Positions 17,977 to 24,622 of a DNA stretch of 30,602 nt are shown here, in pieces (within the stretch, counting starts at the first letter, position 1; each line of letters opens with the position of its first letter). The stretch is from positions 1 through 30,602 of the forward strand of contig JAEYPY010000127.1 of assembly GCA_023410295.1 (NCBI GenBank). The letters are read 5' to 3'. Made by a program: the position numbers and the translations under genes. Under the pieces are notes generated by a model. That model did not search any database. It was given only the letters and a program-made list of their open reading frames with translations, and had not been told where the DNA came from. The stretch is from Pseudomonadota bacterium (GTDB lineage: Bacteria > Pseudomonadota > Alphaproteobacteria > Caulobacterales > Aquidulcibacteraceae).

Positions 17977-18503
17977 GAGTCATGATTTTCGCCGCGCTGC
18001 TGGCGCTGGCTGCATGCGGCAACAACAATGGAGGCGTCATGGCCGAGATCGAGCGGGCCGAAGAAAAAGCCGCCAACGCCGAAACCGAGGCACTCGATCG
18101 GATTGGCGCGGCTGTCGATGAATCGCCGCAGCATCTGCCCTCGGGGCTTGAGCTGCACTTCCGCCGCCGCGGCCACGATCAAGCGCTGGCGCAGCCCACG
18201 CGCGAGGCCAACGTGCTGGTCCATTACGAAGGCAGCTTCGTCGATGGCGGAGAGGTGTTCGATTCCTCCTTCGCTCGCGGCGAGCCCGCGGAGTTTCCGC
18301 TGGGTGCGGTGGTGCCGGGCTTCTCCGAGGCCATCACGCATATGCGGCCCGGCGATGAAGTCATCGCGACCTTCCCCGGCGCGCTCGGCTACGGCGAACG
18401 CGGCAGCGGCCCAATCCCGCCCAACGCCGCGCTGCGCTTCCGCATCTTGCTGCTGGCCTTCCAGGAGCCCGGCGGGGAAGTGGTGCAGGCGGTCGAGCGG
18501 TGA
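17973..18503 (+). CDS. FKBP-type peptidyl-prolyl isomerase lipoprotein
   Basis: 176 residues from the ATG at 17973 that overlaps the GST stop; a second in-frame ATG at 17982 is possible. The signal ends in LALAAC with Cys15, so the enzyme should be lipid-anchored in the envelope. An Ala/Glu helix (about 20-45) precedes the FKBP domain: VLVHYEGSFVDGGEVFDSS, PAEFPLGAVVPGFSEAI, MRPGDEVIATFP, LGYGERGSGPIPPNAALRF. These residues form the hydrophobic pocket of active FKBPs, so cis-trans isomerisation of prolyl bonds during folding of exported proteins is likely. The argE gene starts 3 bases after its stop. Confidence 0.92.
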   Translation: MRVMIFAALLALAACGNNNGGVMAEIERAEEKAANAETEALDRIGAAVDESPQHLPSGLELHFRRRGHDQALAQPTREANVLVHYEGSFVDGGEVFDSSFARGEPAEFPLGAVVPGFSEAITHMRPGDEVIATFPGALGYGERGSGPIPPNAALRFRILLLAFQEPGGEVVQAVER

Positions 18504-18506
18504 CGC

Positions 18507-19658
18507 GTGAGCGGGATTGCGGCAACGCTTGAAATCCTAGAACGCCTCGTTGCGTTCGACACCACATCGCGCAACTCAAACCTTGCGCTGATCGAATGGG
18601 TCGAAGCGTTCCTCGCCGCCCGTGGCATCGCTTCGCAGCGCGTGGCCAACGCGGACGGCTCGAAAGCCAATCTCTATGCGCTGATCGGCCCGGAAGCGCC
18701 GGGCGGGGTGGTTCTTTCAGGGCACACCGACGTCGTGCCCGTCGATGGCCAGCCGTGGACGAGCGATCCCTGGGTCGTCACCGAGCGCGGCGGCAAGCTC
18801 TACGGCCGCGGCGTCGCCGACATGAAGAGCTTTCTCGCGCTCGCGCTTGCCCACATCGACGAAGCGCAAGCCGCGCCGCTCAAAGCGCCGCTCATCCTTG
18901 CGTTCTCCTATGACGAAGAGATCGGCTGTCTCGGCGCGCCCTCGCTGATCGCCGAGATCAATCGCATCGCGCCCACGCCGTTGGCGGTCATCGTCGGCGA
19001 GCCGACCAGCATGAAGGTCGTCTCCGCGCACAAGGGCATCCGCTCCTTCATTGTCGAGGTCACCGGCCGCGAAGCGCATTCGAGCTTGCCGGACGCCGGC
19101 GTCTCCGCCGTGATGGAGGCGCTCGAGCTCATGAACCTCCTCGCCGACATGGGCCGTGAAGCGCGCGCTGAAACGCACGCGCACTTCCATCCGCCGGGCC
19201 CGACCATGACCATCGGCCGCGTCGATGGCGGCACCGCCACCAACATTCTCGCGCGCCGCTGCGTCTTCATGTGGGATTTGCGCACGCCCGAGCTCGCGCA
19301 AGCCGACGCGATCGAAGCGCGCTTCCGCGCCGCGGCCGAAGCGCTCGACGCCAAGATCAAGGCGCGCGCGCCCGAAGGCGGCGTTGTCGTCACGCGCCGC
19401 TCCAACACGCCGGGCCTCGCCATCGATCGCGACAGCCCCGCCGAACAGCTTGCGCGCGCGCTCACCGGCGACAACGAAACCCGCGCCGTCGCCTATGCCG
19501 CTGAAGCCGGCCTCTTCCAACGCGCCGGCATCCCGGCCGTCATCTGCGGCCCAGGCTCCATCGAACAAGCCCACCAGCCCGACGAATGGATCGAGCTCAC
19601 GCAAATCGAAGAAGGCGCCGCGTTCATGCAGAGGCTGATCGCGCGGCTGGGCGCTTAG
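18507..19658 (+). CDS. argE: Acetylornithine deacetylase (M20 family)
   Basis: 383 residues starting at GTG 18507, three bases after the FKBP stop. The M20 metal site is visible: His73 and Asp75 in SGHTDVVPVDG, Asp105 in GRGVADMKSF, catalytic Glu137 and metal Glu138 in YDEEIG, Glu165 in GEPT, and a late His in EQAHQPDEW. HSSLPDAGVSAV marks the dimerisation lid. The overall pattern, including the N-terminal LVAFDTTSRNSN, is that of alphaproteobacterial ArgE, which removes the acetyl group of N-acetylornithine in arginine synthesis. A related M20 amidase activity cannot be excluded. Its TAG lies within a hairpin shared with the convergent pgk gene. Confidence 0.88.
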   Translation: MSGIAATLEILERLVAFDTTSRNSNLALIEWVEAFLAARGIASQRVANADGSKANLYALIGPEAPGGVVLSGHTDVVPVDGQPWTSDPWVVTERGGKLYGRGVADMKSFLALALAHIDEAQAAPLKAPLILAFSYDEEIGCLGAPSLIAEINRIAPTPLAVIVGEPTSMKVVSAHKGIRSFIVEVTGREAHSSLPDAGVSAVMEALELMNLLADMGREARAETHAHFHPPGPTMTIGRVDGGTATNILARRCVFMWDLRTPELAQADAIEARFRAAAEALDAKIKARAPEGGVVVTRRSNTPGLAIDRDSPAEQLARALTGDNETRAVAYAAEAGLFQRAGIPAVICGPGSIEQAHQPDEWIELTQIEEGAAFMQRLIARLGA

Positions 19659-19670
19659 CGCTTAAGCGCC
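19650..19670. terminator. Symmetric hairpin over the argE and pgk stop codons
   Basis: GGCGCTTA (19650-19657) and TAAGCGCC (19663-19670) are perfect 8-base inverted copies around a 5-base loop. Both convergent stops, argE TAG and pgk TAA, fall inside it. There is no T-run on either side, so it may be a weak bidirectional terminator or an mRNA 3'-end stabiliser. Confidence 0.5.
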
Positions 19671-20839
19671 TCAACGCCCGGCAGCGCTTTGCCTTCCATC
19701 CATTCGAGGAACGCGCCCCCGGCGGTGGAGACAAACGTCATATCCTCCGCTACGCTGGCGTGATTGAGCGCGGCGACCGTGTCGCCGCCGCCGGCGACGG
19801 CGATCAGCTTGCCGGCCTTCGCCAACTCGGTCGCGTGCTTGGCCGCTTCCACGGTGGCCGCATCAAACGGCGGCACTTCGAACACGCCGAGCGGGCCGTT
19901 CCAGATCAGCGTCGCGCTGTGGTCCATGGCGATGAGCAGGCGCTTCACTGTCTCGGGGCCGGCGTCCAAAATCTTTTCGCCGCCCCCGATGGTGCCGAGC
20001 GGGCGCACGGATGATGCAACGCCGGGCTTCACCTCTTCGGCCACCACGACATCGATCGGCAGCAGGATCTCGCACTTGCCTTCGGCTGCTTTCATGATCT
20101 CGCGCGCGGTGTCGGCCATGTCCTTCTCCGCCAGCGAGCCGCCGATATCGACGCCCTGCGCGTAGAGAAACGTGTTGGCCATGCCGCCGCCGATGGCGAG
20201 ACGATCGAGCTTGGCGATCAAATTCTGCAACAGGTCGAGCTTGGTCGAGACCTTGGCGCCGCCGACGATGCCCAGCACCGGCCGCTTGGGATTGCCGAGC
20301 GCCGCATCGAGCGCATCAAGCTCGCGCTCCATCTGCTTGCCCGCGTACGCCGGCAGCACATGCGCGACGCCTTCCGTCGATGCATGCGCGCGGTGCGCGG
20401 CGGAGAAGGCGTCATTGACGTAGAAATCGCCCAGCACGGCGATCTCTTTCGCCAGCTCCGGATCATTCTTCTCTTCACCTGAATGGAAGCGCGTGTTTTC
20501 CAAAAGGATCACGCCGCCCGCCGGCAGCGCCGCGATCGCCGCCTTCGCCGCATCGCCCACGCAATCGTCAGCAAACGCCACGGGCGCGCCCAGAAGCGCC
20601 TCTAGCGCCGGCGCTACCGGCTTCAGCGACATCTCCGGCACGCGCTTGCCCTTCGGCCGATCGAAGTGCGCCAGAAGCGCTACCCTGCACCCCTTCGCCG
20701 TCAGCGCCTTGATCGTCGGCAGCGCCGCGCGCAAACGCGTATCATCGCTCACCCGTCCATCGGCCATCGGCACGTTGAAATCGACGCGCACTAGAGCGGT
20801 TTTGCCGTCAGGGGCGTCTTCGATCCGGCGAAAGCTCAC
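19655..20839 (-). CDS. pgk: Phosphoglycerate kinase
   Basis: 394 residues from GTG 20839, where GGAGGAC lies 5 bases upstream; the longer frame overlaps the preceding gene without support. The enzyme transfers phosphate between 1,3-bisphosphoglycerate and ADP. Visible motifs are VRVDFNVP (substrate Asp20 and Asn22), LLAHFDRPKGKR, LLENTRFHSGEEKND, VNDAFSAAHRAHAS, GGAKVSTKLDLL and the nucleotide loop AGGGDTVAAL near the end. Its GTG overlaps the TGA of the 88-aa membrane protein gene (GTGA), so translation of the two is probably coupled. It is the last gene of a cluster that begins with gap; the usual direct gap-pgk contact is broken by five small genes. Confidence 0.96.
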   Translation of the reverse strand: MSFRRIEDAPDGKTALVRVDFNVPMADGRVSDDTRLRAALPTIKALTAKGCRVALLAHFDRPKGKRVPEMSLKPVAPALEALLGAPVAFADDCVGDAAKAAIAALPAGGVILLENTRFHSGEEKNDPELAKEIAVLGDFYVNDAFSAAHRAHASTEGVAHVLPAYAGKQMERELDALDAALGNPKRPVLGIVGGAKVSTKLDLLQNLIAKLDRLAIGGGMANTFLYAQGVDIGGSLAEKDMADTAREIMKAAEGKCEILLPIDVVVAEEVKPGVASSVRPLGTIGGGEKILDAGPETVKRLLIAMDHSATLIWNGPLGVFEVPPFDAATVEAAKHATELAKAGKLIAVAGGGDTVAALNHASVAEDMTFVSTAGGAFLEWMEGKALPGVEALKR

Positions 20840-21102
20840 GAATGTCCTCCAAGCATGAGGCCGATCCAATAGAAGATGCCCATCACCACCGCCAGCATGA
20901 GAAGTGCAATGCCGCTCTGCGTCAGCCGCGCCCGCAGATCCAGGCGCGCCAGCGCCCCGCGCCGCGTCCACCACCATGTCGCTACAGATGCAAGATAGAG
21001 CAGGGCCGCCACCGGCCAACCGGCGCCCGCCAGCCCCGCGACCAGCGCGATGGCGAGAAAGCCGAAATCGGTCGCGGCCGAGCTGATGTTGGGCTTACGC
21101 AT
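20836..21102 (-). CDS. Small membrane protein A (88 aa), paralogue of the 92-aa protein at 21621
   Basis: 88 residues with about three hydrophobic segments: 12-27, 28-44 and 63-84. The pattern SAATDFGF...WWWTRRGAL...FYWIGLMLGG recurs in the 92-aa protein two genes upstream (TAATELAF...YWSWSRRVVL...YWLGLVSGG), so the two are paralogues. No family name is recognised. It starts 8 bases after the DUF1993 stop and overlaps the pgk start by 4 bases. It probably sits in the inner membrane. Function is unknown, but tight packing with pgk implies co-expression. Confidence 0.7.
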   Translation of the reverse strand: MRKPNISSAATDFGFLAIALVAGLAGAGWPVAALLYLASVATWWWTRRGALARLDLRARLTQSGIALLMLAVVMGIFYWIGLMLGGHS

Positions 21103-21110
21103 CGCCGCGC

Positions 21111-21617
21111 TCAGCTGATCAGGAATTCTTTCTTGCCGAGCTCAACGCCGTTATGGCGCAGGATGGCGTACGCCATGGTCACGTGGAAATAGAAATTCGG
21201 CAGCGCCCAGGTGTTCACGTAATCGATGCCGGAGAATTTCAGTTCGCTGTTCGGGATTTTCACGCTGACCTCGCGCGATTCCGAGCCCTCCAAATCCGCT
21301 TCGGTGTAGCTCTCGACAATGGCGAGCACCTTGGCGATGCGCGCCTGCAGCTCGGCGAAGCTCGTTTCGGTATCCTCGATCGCTTGCGGCGGCTGGCCGG
21401 CGAGGCGCGCGACGCAGCCCTTGGCGTGGTCCGTCGCGATCTGCACTTGCCGTGTCAGCGCGAACATGTCGGGCGCCAGGCGCGCATTCAGCAACACCGA
21501 CGGCTCGAACCCTTTCGCCTTCGCGTGCTGTTCGGCCTTGGTCAGAATGGCGGAAAGGTTGCGCAGCATGCGCGCAAGCGTTTGCGCGCTGATCGCGTGC
21601 ATCGATAGCTTAGCCAT
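21111..21617 (-). CDS. DUF1993 family protein
   Basis: 168 residues. FEPSVLLNARLAPDMFALTRQVQIATDHAKGCVARLAG, the FAELQARI helix and the end LPNFYFHVTMAYAILRHNGVELGKKEFL are clear DUF1993 signatures. The fold belongs to the DinB-like four-helix bundle group; no catalytic role is established. The protein is cytoplasmic, with no signal peptide. It lies 3 bases after one small membrane protein gene and 8 bases before its paralogue, inside the gap-pgk cluster. GGGGGAA upstream may serve as RBS, though the spacing is long. Confidence 0.85.
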   Translation of the reverse strand: MAKLSMHAISAQTLARMLRNLSAILTKAEQHAKAKGFEPSVLLNARLAPDMFALTRQVQIATDHAKGCVARLAGQPPQAIEDTETSFAELQARIAKVLAIVESYTEADLEGSESREVSVKIPNSELKFSGIDYVNTWALPNFYFHVTMAYAILRHNGVELGKKEFLIS

Positions 21618-21620
21618 GAG

Positions 21621-21899
21621 TTAGATAATTCCCCCGGAGACGAGGCCGAGCCAATAGGCCCCGGCGACAATGGAGATAATGGCTGCGGCGCCGACGCTCG
21701 ACACCGTCATCCACGCCGCGCCGCGCAGGCGATTAAGCACAACGCGCCGCGACCAGCTCCAATACGCCAGCATCCCCACCGCCGCCAGCCCCGCGCTCCA
21801 GAGCGGCCCGTCGAAAAGTCCGCACGCGAATGCTGCGATCGCGAACGCAAGTTCGGTCGCAGCGGTGCCGAAATCGTAAGAGCGGCGGCGTCTCGACAT
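21621..21899 (-). CDS. Small membrane protein B (92 aa), paralogue of the 88-aa protein
   Basis: 92 residues, with three hydrophobic stretches: 12-29, 31-47 and 62-86. It starts with a basic MSRRRRS and shares the AAT(D/E)(F/L)-F, W(T/S)RR and YW(I/L)GL-(L/S)GG positions with the 88-aa protein. No family is recognised. The DUF1993 gene follows 3 bases after its stop. The RBS is unclear; the ATG at 21899 is the only reasonable start before the signal-like segment. The upstream 192 bases hold an inverted-repeat element rather than a gene. Confidence 0.68.
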   Translation of the reverse strand: MSRRRRSYDFGTAATELAFAIAAFACGLFDGPLWSAGLAAVGMLAYWSWSRRVVLNRLRGAAWMTVSSVGAAAIISIVAGAYWLGLVSGGII

Positions 21900-21991
21900 G
21901 GGAGCGCCAGCTTGCGCACGGCCCCCGCGTTTACGCTCGCACGCTCACCCGATGCGCGGAAAGTTCGCGGGAAAGGATTGCACCAGCGCCC

Positions 21992-22090
21992 ATGGACCGC
22001 CGGCGTCCCGCCGGCATGGCGCAGGATGTCCTGGCGAACGCCTGTGTTTGTTCGATCGAGCGGAGGCCGGCGAGGACGCCGGCAGTCCAT
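21992..22090. repeat. 99-base element with 24/25-base imperfect inverted ends
   Basis: The left arm (21992-22015) begins ATGGACCGCCGGCGTCC, and the right arm (22066-22090) ends GGACGCCGGCAGTCCAT. The arms are inverted copies with one inserted base and two mismatches. Each arm also contains its own CCGGC/GCCGG palindromes. It lies between two genes of the gap-pgk cluster and ends 1 base before a stop codon. It looks like a REP/BIME- or MITE-type intergenic repeat. No transposase or target duplication is visible. Confidence 0.65.
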
Positions 22091-22091
22091 A

Positions 22092-22370
22092 TTACGGCCG
22101 GATCATCTCAAACAGCGCCGCGAACACGATGCCGAACCACGGGAACGCAAACCCGCTCCCCAGCGCCAGCGTCATCACCTTCAAATCCTCGGCCCCAATC
22201 AGCCGCGCGCCGAACCATTTCTCGCCAATCGCCCAGGCGATGCCCCAGCCGACAAAGAAGAGCCCCCAGCTCAGCTCGGTACGGTTCATCACAAGCACCG
22301 CCAGCGAGCCCCCGACGAGCAGGCCGAAAAGCTGAGCCTTCGCTGTTGGTGAAAGGTGCGGCAGTCTCAC
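22092..22370 (-). CDS. Small membrane protein (92 aa)
   Basis: 92 residues with three hydrophobic segments: about 12-28 (AQLFGLLVGGSLAVLVM), 35-47 (GLFFVGWGIAWAI) and 66-89 (TLALGSGFAFPWFGIVFAAL). The start is GTG 22370, which overlaps the TGA of the upstream 94-aa gene (GTGA), and GAGAG lies a few bases before it. It is not visibly related to the two paralogous membrane proteins downstream. No family is recognised. The location implies co-transcription with gap. Confidence 0.65.
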   Translation of the reverse strand: MRLPHLSPTAKAQLFGLLVGGSLAVLVMNRTELSWGLFFVGWGIAWAIGEKWFGARLIGAEDLKVMTLALGSGFAFPWFGIVFAALFEMIRP

Positions 22371-22651
22371 AATCGCTCTCGCCGATAAAGCACGGCACCA
22401 CTTTGCGGGTCTACGAGCCGCGCAATATCGGCGGTGCTCAAGAAGAAGGCAGTGCCGCCTTCCTCGAAGGTAAGGTGCTCCCAGCGATCGCCTATGTCTC
22501 GGCCATAGGCGACGCCGGCGAGATGAAGACGCTCACCCGTCAGCAGCTCCGCAACCGTTTCGATGCTTTTGCGTTGCTGCAGAATCTGGACAATGCCGAA
22601 ACCAAGGCCAGGAACGAGGTCACCCTCTCCCTGGTCTTGATATTCATGCAT
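22367..22651 (-). CDS. Unrecognised 94-aa protein behind gap
   Basis: 94 residues. Its ATG (22649-22651) shares one base with the gap stop (TGATG), and its own stop overlaps the GTG of the next gene, so it is locked into the gap transcript at both ends. The sequence begins MHEYQDQGEGDLVPGLGFGI and contains VAELLTGERLHLAG, RWEHLTFEEGGTAFFLSTADIARLVDP and a basic end YRRERL. It is soluble and shows no signal peptide. I do not recognise a family. The long frame upstream of this start is a shadow of gap. Confidence 0.65.
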   Translation of the reverse strand: MHEYQDQGEGDLVPGLGFGIVQILQQRKSIETVAELLTGERLHLAGVAYGRDIGDRWEHLTFEEGGTAFFLSTADIARLVDPQSGAVLYRRERL

Positions 22652-23658
22652 CAGATCAGCTTCGCCATGTGCACTGCGGTGTCGGCCATGCGGTTGGAGA
22701 AGCCCCACTCGTTGTCGTACCAGGTGAGGATCGAGCAGAGCTTGCCTTCCATCACTTTGGTCTGATCGTTGTGGAAGATCGACGAGCGCGGATCGTGGTT
22801 GAAGTCGCTCGAGACGTTCTTGTGATCGGTATAGCCGAGCACGCCCTTGAGCGGGCCATCGGCCGCGGCCTTGATCGCGGCGTTGATTTCTTTCGCGTCG
22901 GTCGCGCGCTTGGCGACGAACTTGAAGTCCACCACCGAGACGTTCGGCGTCGGCACGCGGATCGAGATGCCGTCGAGCTTGCCCTTGAGTTCGGGGATGA
23001 CAAGGCCGATCGCCTTCGCCGCGCCCGTCGAGGTCGGAATCATGTTCAGCGCCGCCGCGCGGGCGCGATAGAGATCCTTGTGCATCTGGTCCAGCGTCGG
23101 CTGGTCGTTGGTGTAGGAGTGGATCGTTGTCATCATGCCGTGATCGATGCCGATCGCATCGTTCAGCACCTTCACCACCGGCGCGAGGCAGTTCGTGGTG
23201 CACGAGGCGTTGGAGATGACGCTGTGTTCCTTCGTCAGCCCCTGATGGTTGACGCCGTAAACCACGGTGTAGTCGGCGCCATCGGCCGGGGCGGAAACGA
23301 TCACGCGCTTGGCGCCGCCGTCCAAGTGCGCCGCCGCCTTGTCGCGCGCGGTGAAGATGCCGGTGCATTCGAGCGCGATATCGACGCCCAGCGCCTTGTG
23401 GGGCAGTTCGGCCGGGCTCTTGATCGCCGTCACCTTGATCTTGCCCGTGCCCAGATCGATCCAGTCCTCGCCGGTCTCGATAGTGCCGGGGAAGCGGCCA
23501 TGGACGCTGTCGTAGCGGAGCAGGTGGGCGTTGGTTTCGACCGGGCCGAGATCGTTGATCGCCACCACTTCGATGTCCTTGCGGCCGCTTTCGACGATGG
23601 CGCGCAGAATATTGCGCCCGATCCGCCCGAACCCGTTGATGGCCACCTTCACCGTCAT
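22651..23658 (-). CDS. gap: Glyceraldehyde-3-phosphate dehydrogenase, type I
   Basis: 335 residues, the standard length. The enzyme oxidises glyceraldehyde-3-phosphate to 1,3-bisphosphoglycerate with NAD. INGFGRIGRN (7-16) is the Rossmann loop. Asp36 in INDLGP fits the NAD type. Catalytic Cys153 lies in SNASCTTNCLAP and His180 in TTIHSYTNDQ. The late segments WYDNEWGFSNRM and TPNVSVVDF are canonical. GGAG lies 9 bases before the ATG at 23658. It heads a minus-strand cluster that ends with pgk and is divergent from the zauP-like/zapA pair across 121 bases, which should contain both promoters. Confidence 0.97.
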   Translation of the reverse strand: MTVKVAINGFGRIGRNILRAIVESGRKDIEVVAINDLGPVETNAHLLRYDSVHGRFPGTIETGEDWIDLGTGKIKVTAIKSPAELPHKALGVDIALECTGIFTARDKAAAHLDGGAKRVIVSAPADGADYTVVYGVNHQGLTKEHSVISNASCTTNCLAPVVKVLNDAIGIDHGMMTTIHSYTNDQPTLDQMHKDLYRARAAALNMIPTSTGAAKAIGLVIPELKGKLDGISIRVPTPNVSVVDFKFVAKRATDAKEINAAIKAAADGPLKGVLGYTDHKNVSSDFNHDPRSSIFHNDQTKVMEGKLCSILTWYDNEWGFSNRMADTAVHMAKLI

Positions 23659-23742
23659 GATCTTGGCTCCGAAATATCTTGTGTTGGCGGTGGATTAGCC
23701 CTCGCGCACGCGCGCGTCCAGGCGCGGAAACGCACACCTGCT

Positions 23743-23770
23743 TTCACCGAATCGCACATGGCTGTAATAT
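23743..23770 (+). promoter_or_regulatory. Possible promoter of the zauP-like/zapA genes
   Basis: TTCACC (23743-23748) and TAATAT (23765-23770) are 16 bases apart and end 9 bases before the start codon at 23780. The boxes match the sigma-70 consensus only partly, and the start site would leave almost no leader. Confidence 0.3.
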
Positions 23771-23779
23771 TTCGTCGCA

Positions 23780-23968
23780 ATGGCGAGCGATTCTCTCTCC
23801 GAGCTTCGCGATAGCACCCTTGAGGCGCGTCGGCTGGCCTTGGCGCTCGACCTCATCGAAGCTGAGCTGGCGCGGCTGGAACTGGGCGCCCACCCCGATG
23901 TTGTCGCTAGGGCGCTGGCCGAACCCATCCGCGCGTTCGACGCCGCCGCCAGGGAGGCCCTCCGCTGA
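23780..23968 (+). CDS. Small coiled-coil protein upstream of ZapA (ZauP-like)
   Basis: 62 residues, almost entirely helical and charged (SLSELRDSTLEARRLALALDLIEAELARLELG), with heptad-like Leu/Ala spacing. Its TGA shares a base with the zapA ATG (TGATG). In Caulobacter a coiled-coil protein encoded directly upstream of zapA, ZauP, works with ZapA to focus the Z-ring; position and character fit that role here. Sequence similarity to ZauP was not testable. The RBS is weak and the start rests on ATG 23780. Confidence 0.65.
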   Translation: MASDSLSELRDSTLEARRLALALDLIEAELARLELGAHPDVVARALAEPIRAFDAAAREALR

Positions 23969-24300
23969 TGCAAGCGACGCTGACCATCCTCGGTCGCGAT
24001 TACGCGATCGACTGCACCGAGCAGGAAGAACGTCGGCTACAAGATCTCGCCCGCGCCTTGGACGCGCGCCTTAACGCCTTCGGCAACGACGCCGACGCGC
24101 GTCGGAGCCTGATCCTCACGGCGCTCTCTCTTCTGGACGAAACGCAGGCCGCGCACGCAGCGCTCGCCCGCGCACGCTGCGAAATCGAACGGCTGACCGA
24201 CATGGTTGTCGAAGCGCAACTCGAAGCCGCCGGCGCGCCCGATACGCCGGAACGCGGCCGCGTCGGCTCATTACGCCGTGTCGCAGAAGGCGCCGCTTGA
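23968..24300 (+). CDS. zapA: Cell division protein ZapA
   Basis: 110 residues. The N-terminal LTILGRDYAIDCTEQEERRLQDLARALDARL is the ZapA dimerisation head, followed by LILTALSLLDETQ and a coiled coil (about 65-90). ZapA binds FtsZ and promotes lateral association of protofilaments at the division site. The gene is fused to the upstream short gene by TGATG. Its stop codon lies inside the -35 box of the 6S RNA promoter. The order zapA - 6S RNA - cyclo-ligase is conserved as far as E. coli, which supports all three assignments. Confidence 0.88.
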   Translation: MQATLTILGRDYAIDCTEQEERRLQDLARALDARLNAFGNDADARRSLILTALSLLDETQAAHAALARARCEIERLTDMVVEAQLEAAGAPDTPERGRVGSLRRVAEGAA

Positions 24301-24325
24301 GCCGGAGCGCCTCCGCGCCTAGATT
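24297..24325 (+). promoter_or_regulatory. Promoter of the 6S RNA candidate
   Basis: TTGAGC (24297-24302) and TAGATT (24320-24325) are separated by exactly 17 bases. Transcription would begin near 24332-24334, which is where the closing stem of the 6S candidate begins. The -35 box covers the zapA stop codon. Confidence 0.6.
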
Positions 24326-24333
24326 CACTGCTG

Positions 24334-24495
24334 GGCGGTCACTGCGGCGTGCGAGAGGCGCATCATCCCTGGGACCGTATCATCTCTCTCGGGAGCTGGC
24401 TCTGTGCCGGGCCGTGGCCTGGCGCACCTGGCGCCCACCTAGTTGTCTAGGGTTCGAGAGGATGAGCAATGCCTTCCGGCGCATGTGGTACCGCC
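24334..24495 (+). ncRNA. ssrS: 6S RNA candidate
   Basis: The stretch between zapA and the cyclo-ligase gene is the usual 6S RNA place. Its ends pair: GGCGGT (24334-24339) with ACCGCC (24490-24495), then CAC with GTG and TGCG with CGCA. Further in, CATCC pairs with GGATG, an open region follows, and a terminal hairpin forms from GTGCC-GGCC against GGCC-GGCGCAC. Closing stem, central bubble and terminal stem are the 6S architecture that mimics an open promoter and binds sigma-70 RNA polymerase. The length of about 162 bases fits alphaproteobacterial examples. The exact 3' end is uncertain. Confidence 0.72.
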
Positions 24496-24503
24496 CAGCT
24501 CAT

Positions 24504-24619
24504 CTTCCCCCGCGAGCGGGGGAAGTGGCGAGCGTAGCGAGCCGAAGGGGGGCCTTGCGCGCAACACGCCCCTTAGTCTCACGCTGCGGGTTCGACAGCT
24601 CCCACGCATGCGGGGGAGC
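24504..24619. repeat. Palindrome-ended intergenic repeat element
   Basis: A 22-base perfect hairpin at 24504-24525 (arm CTTCCCCCGC) and a near-perfect 22-base palindrome at 24598-24619 (ends GCTCCC/GGGAGC) bound about 116 bases. Between them lies GGCGAGCGTAGCGAGCC, typical of dispersed repeats in alphaproteobacterial intergenic DNA. The first hairpin could terminate the 6S transcript. The last bases GGGGGAG serve as RBS for the cyclo-ligase gene. Confidence 0.6.
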
Positions 24620-24622
24620 AAC

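Noticed and set aside
22652..23737. Long minus-strand frame over gap in another reading frame.
   Set aside because: Only its last 94 residues, after the gap stop, have gene-like composition and a coupled start; the rest is a shadow of gap.
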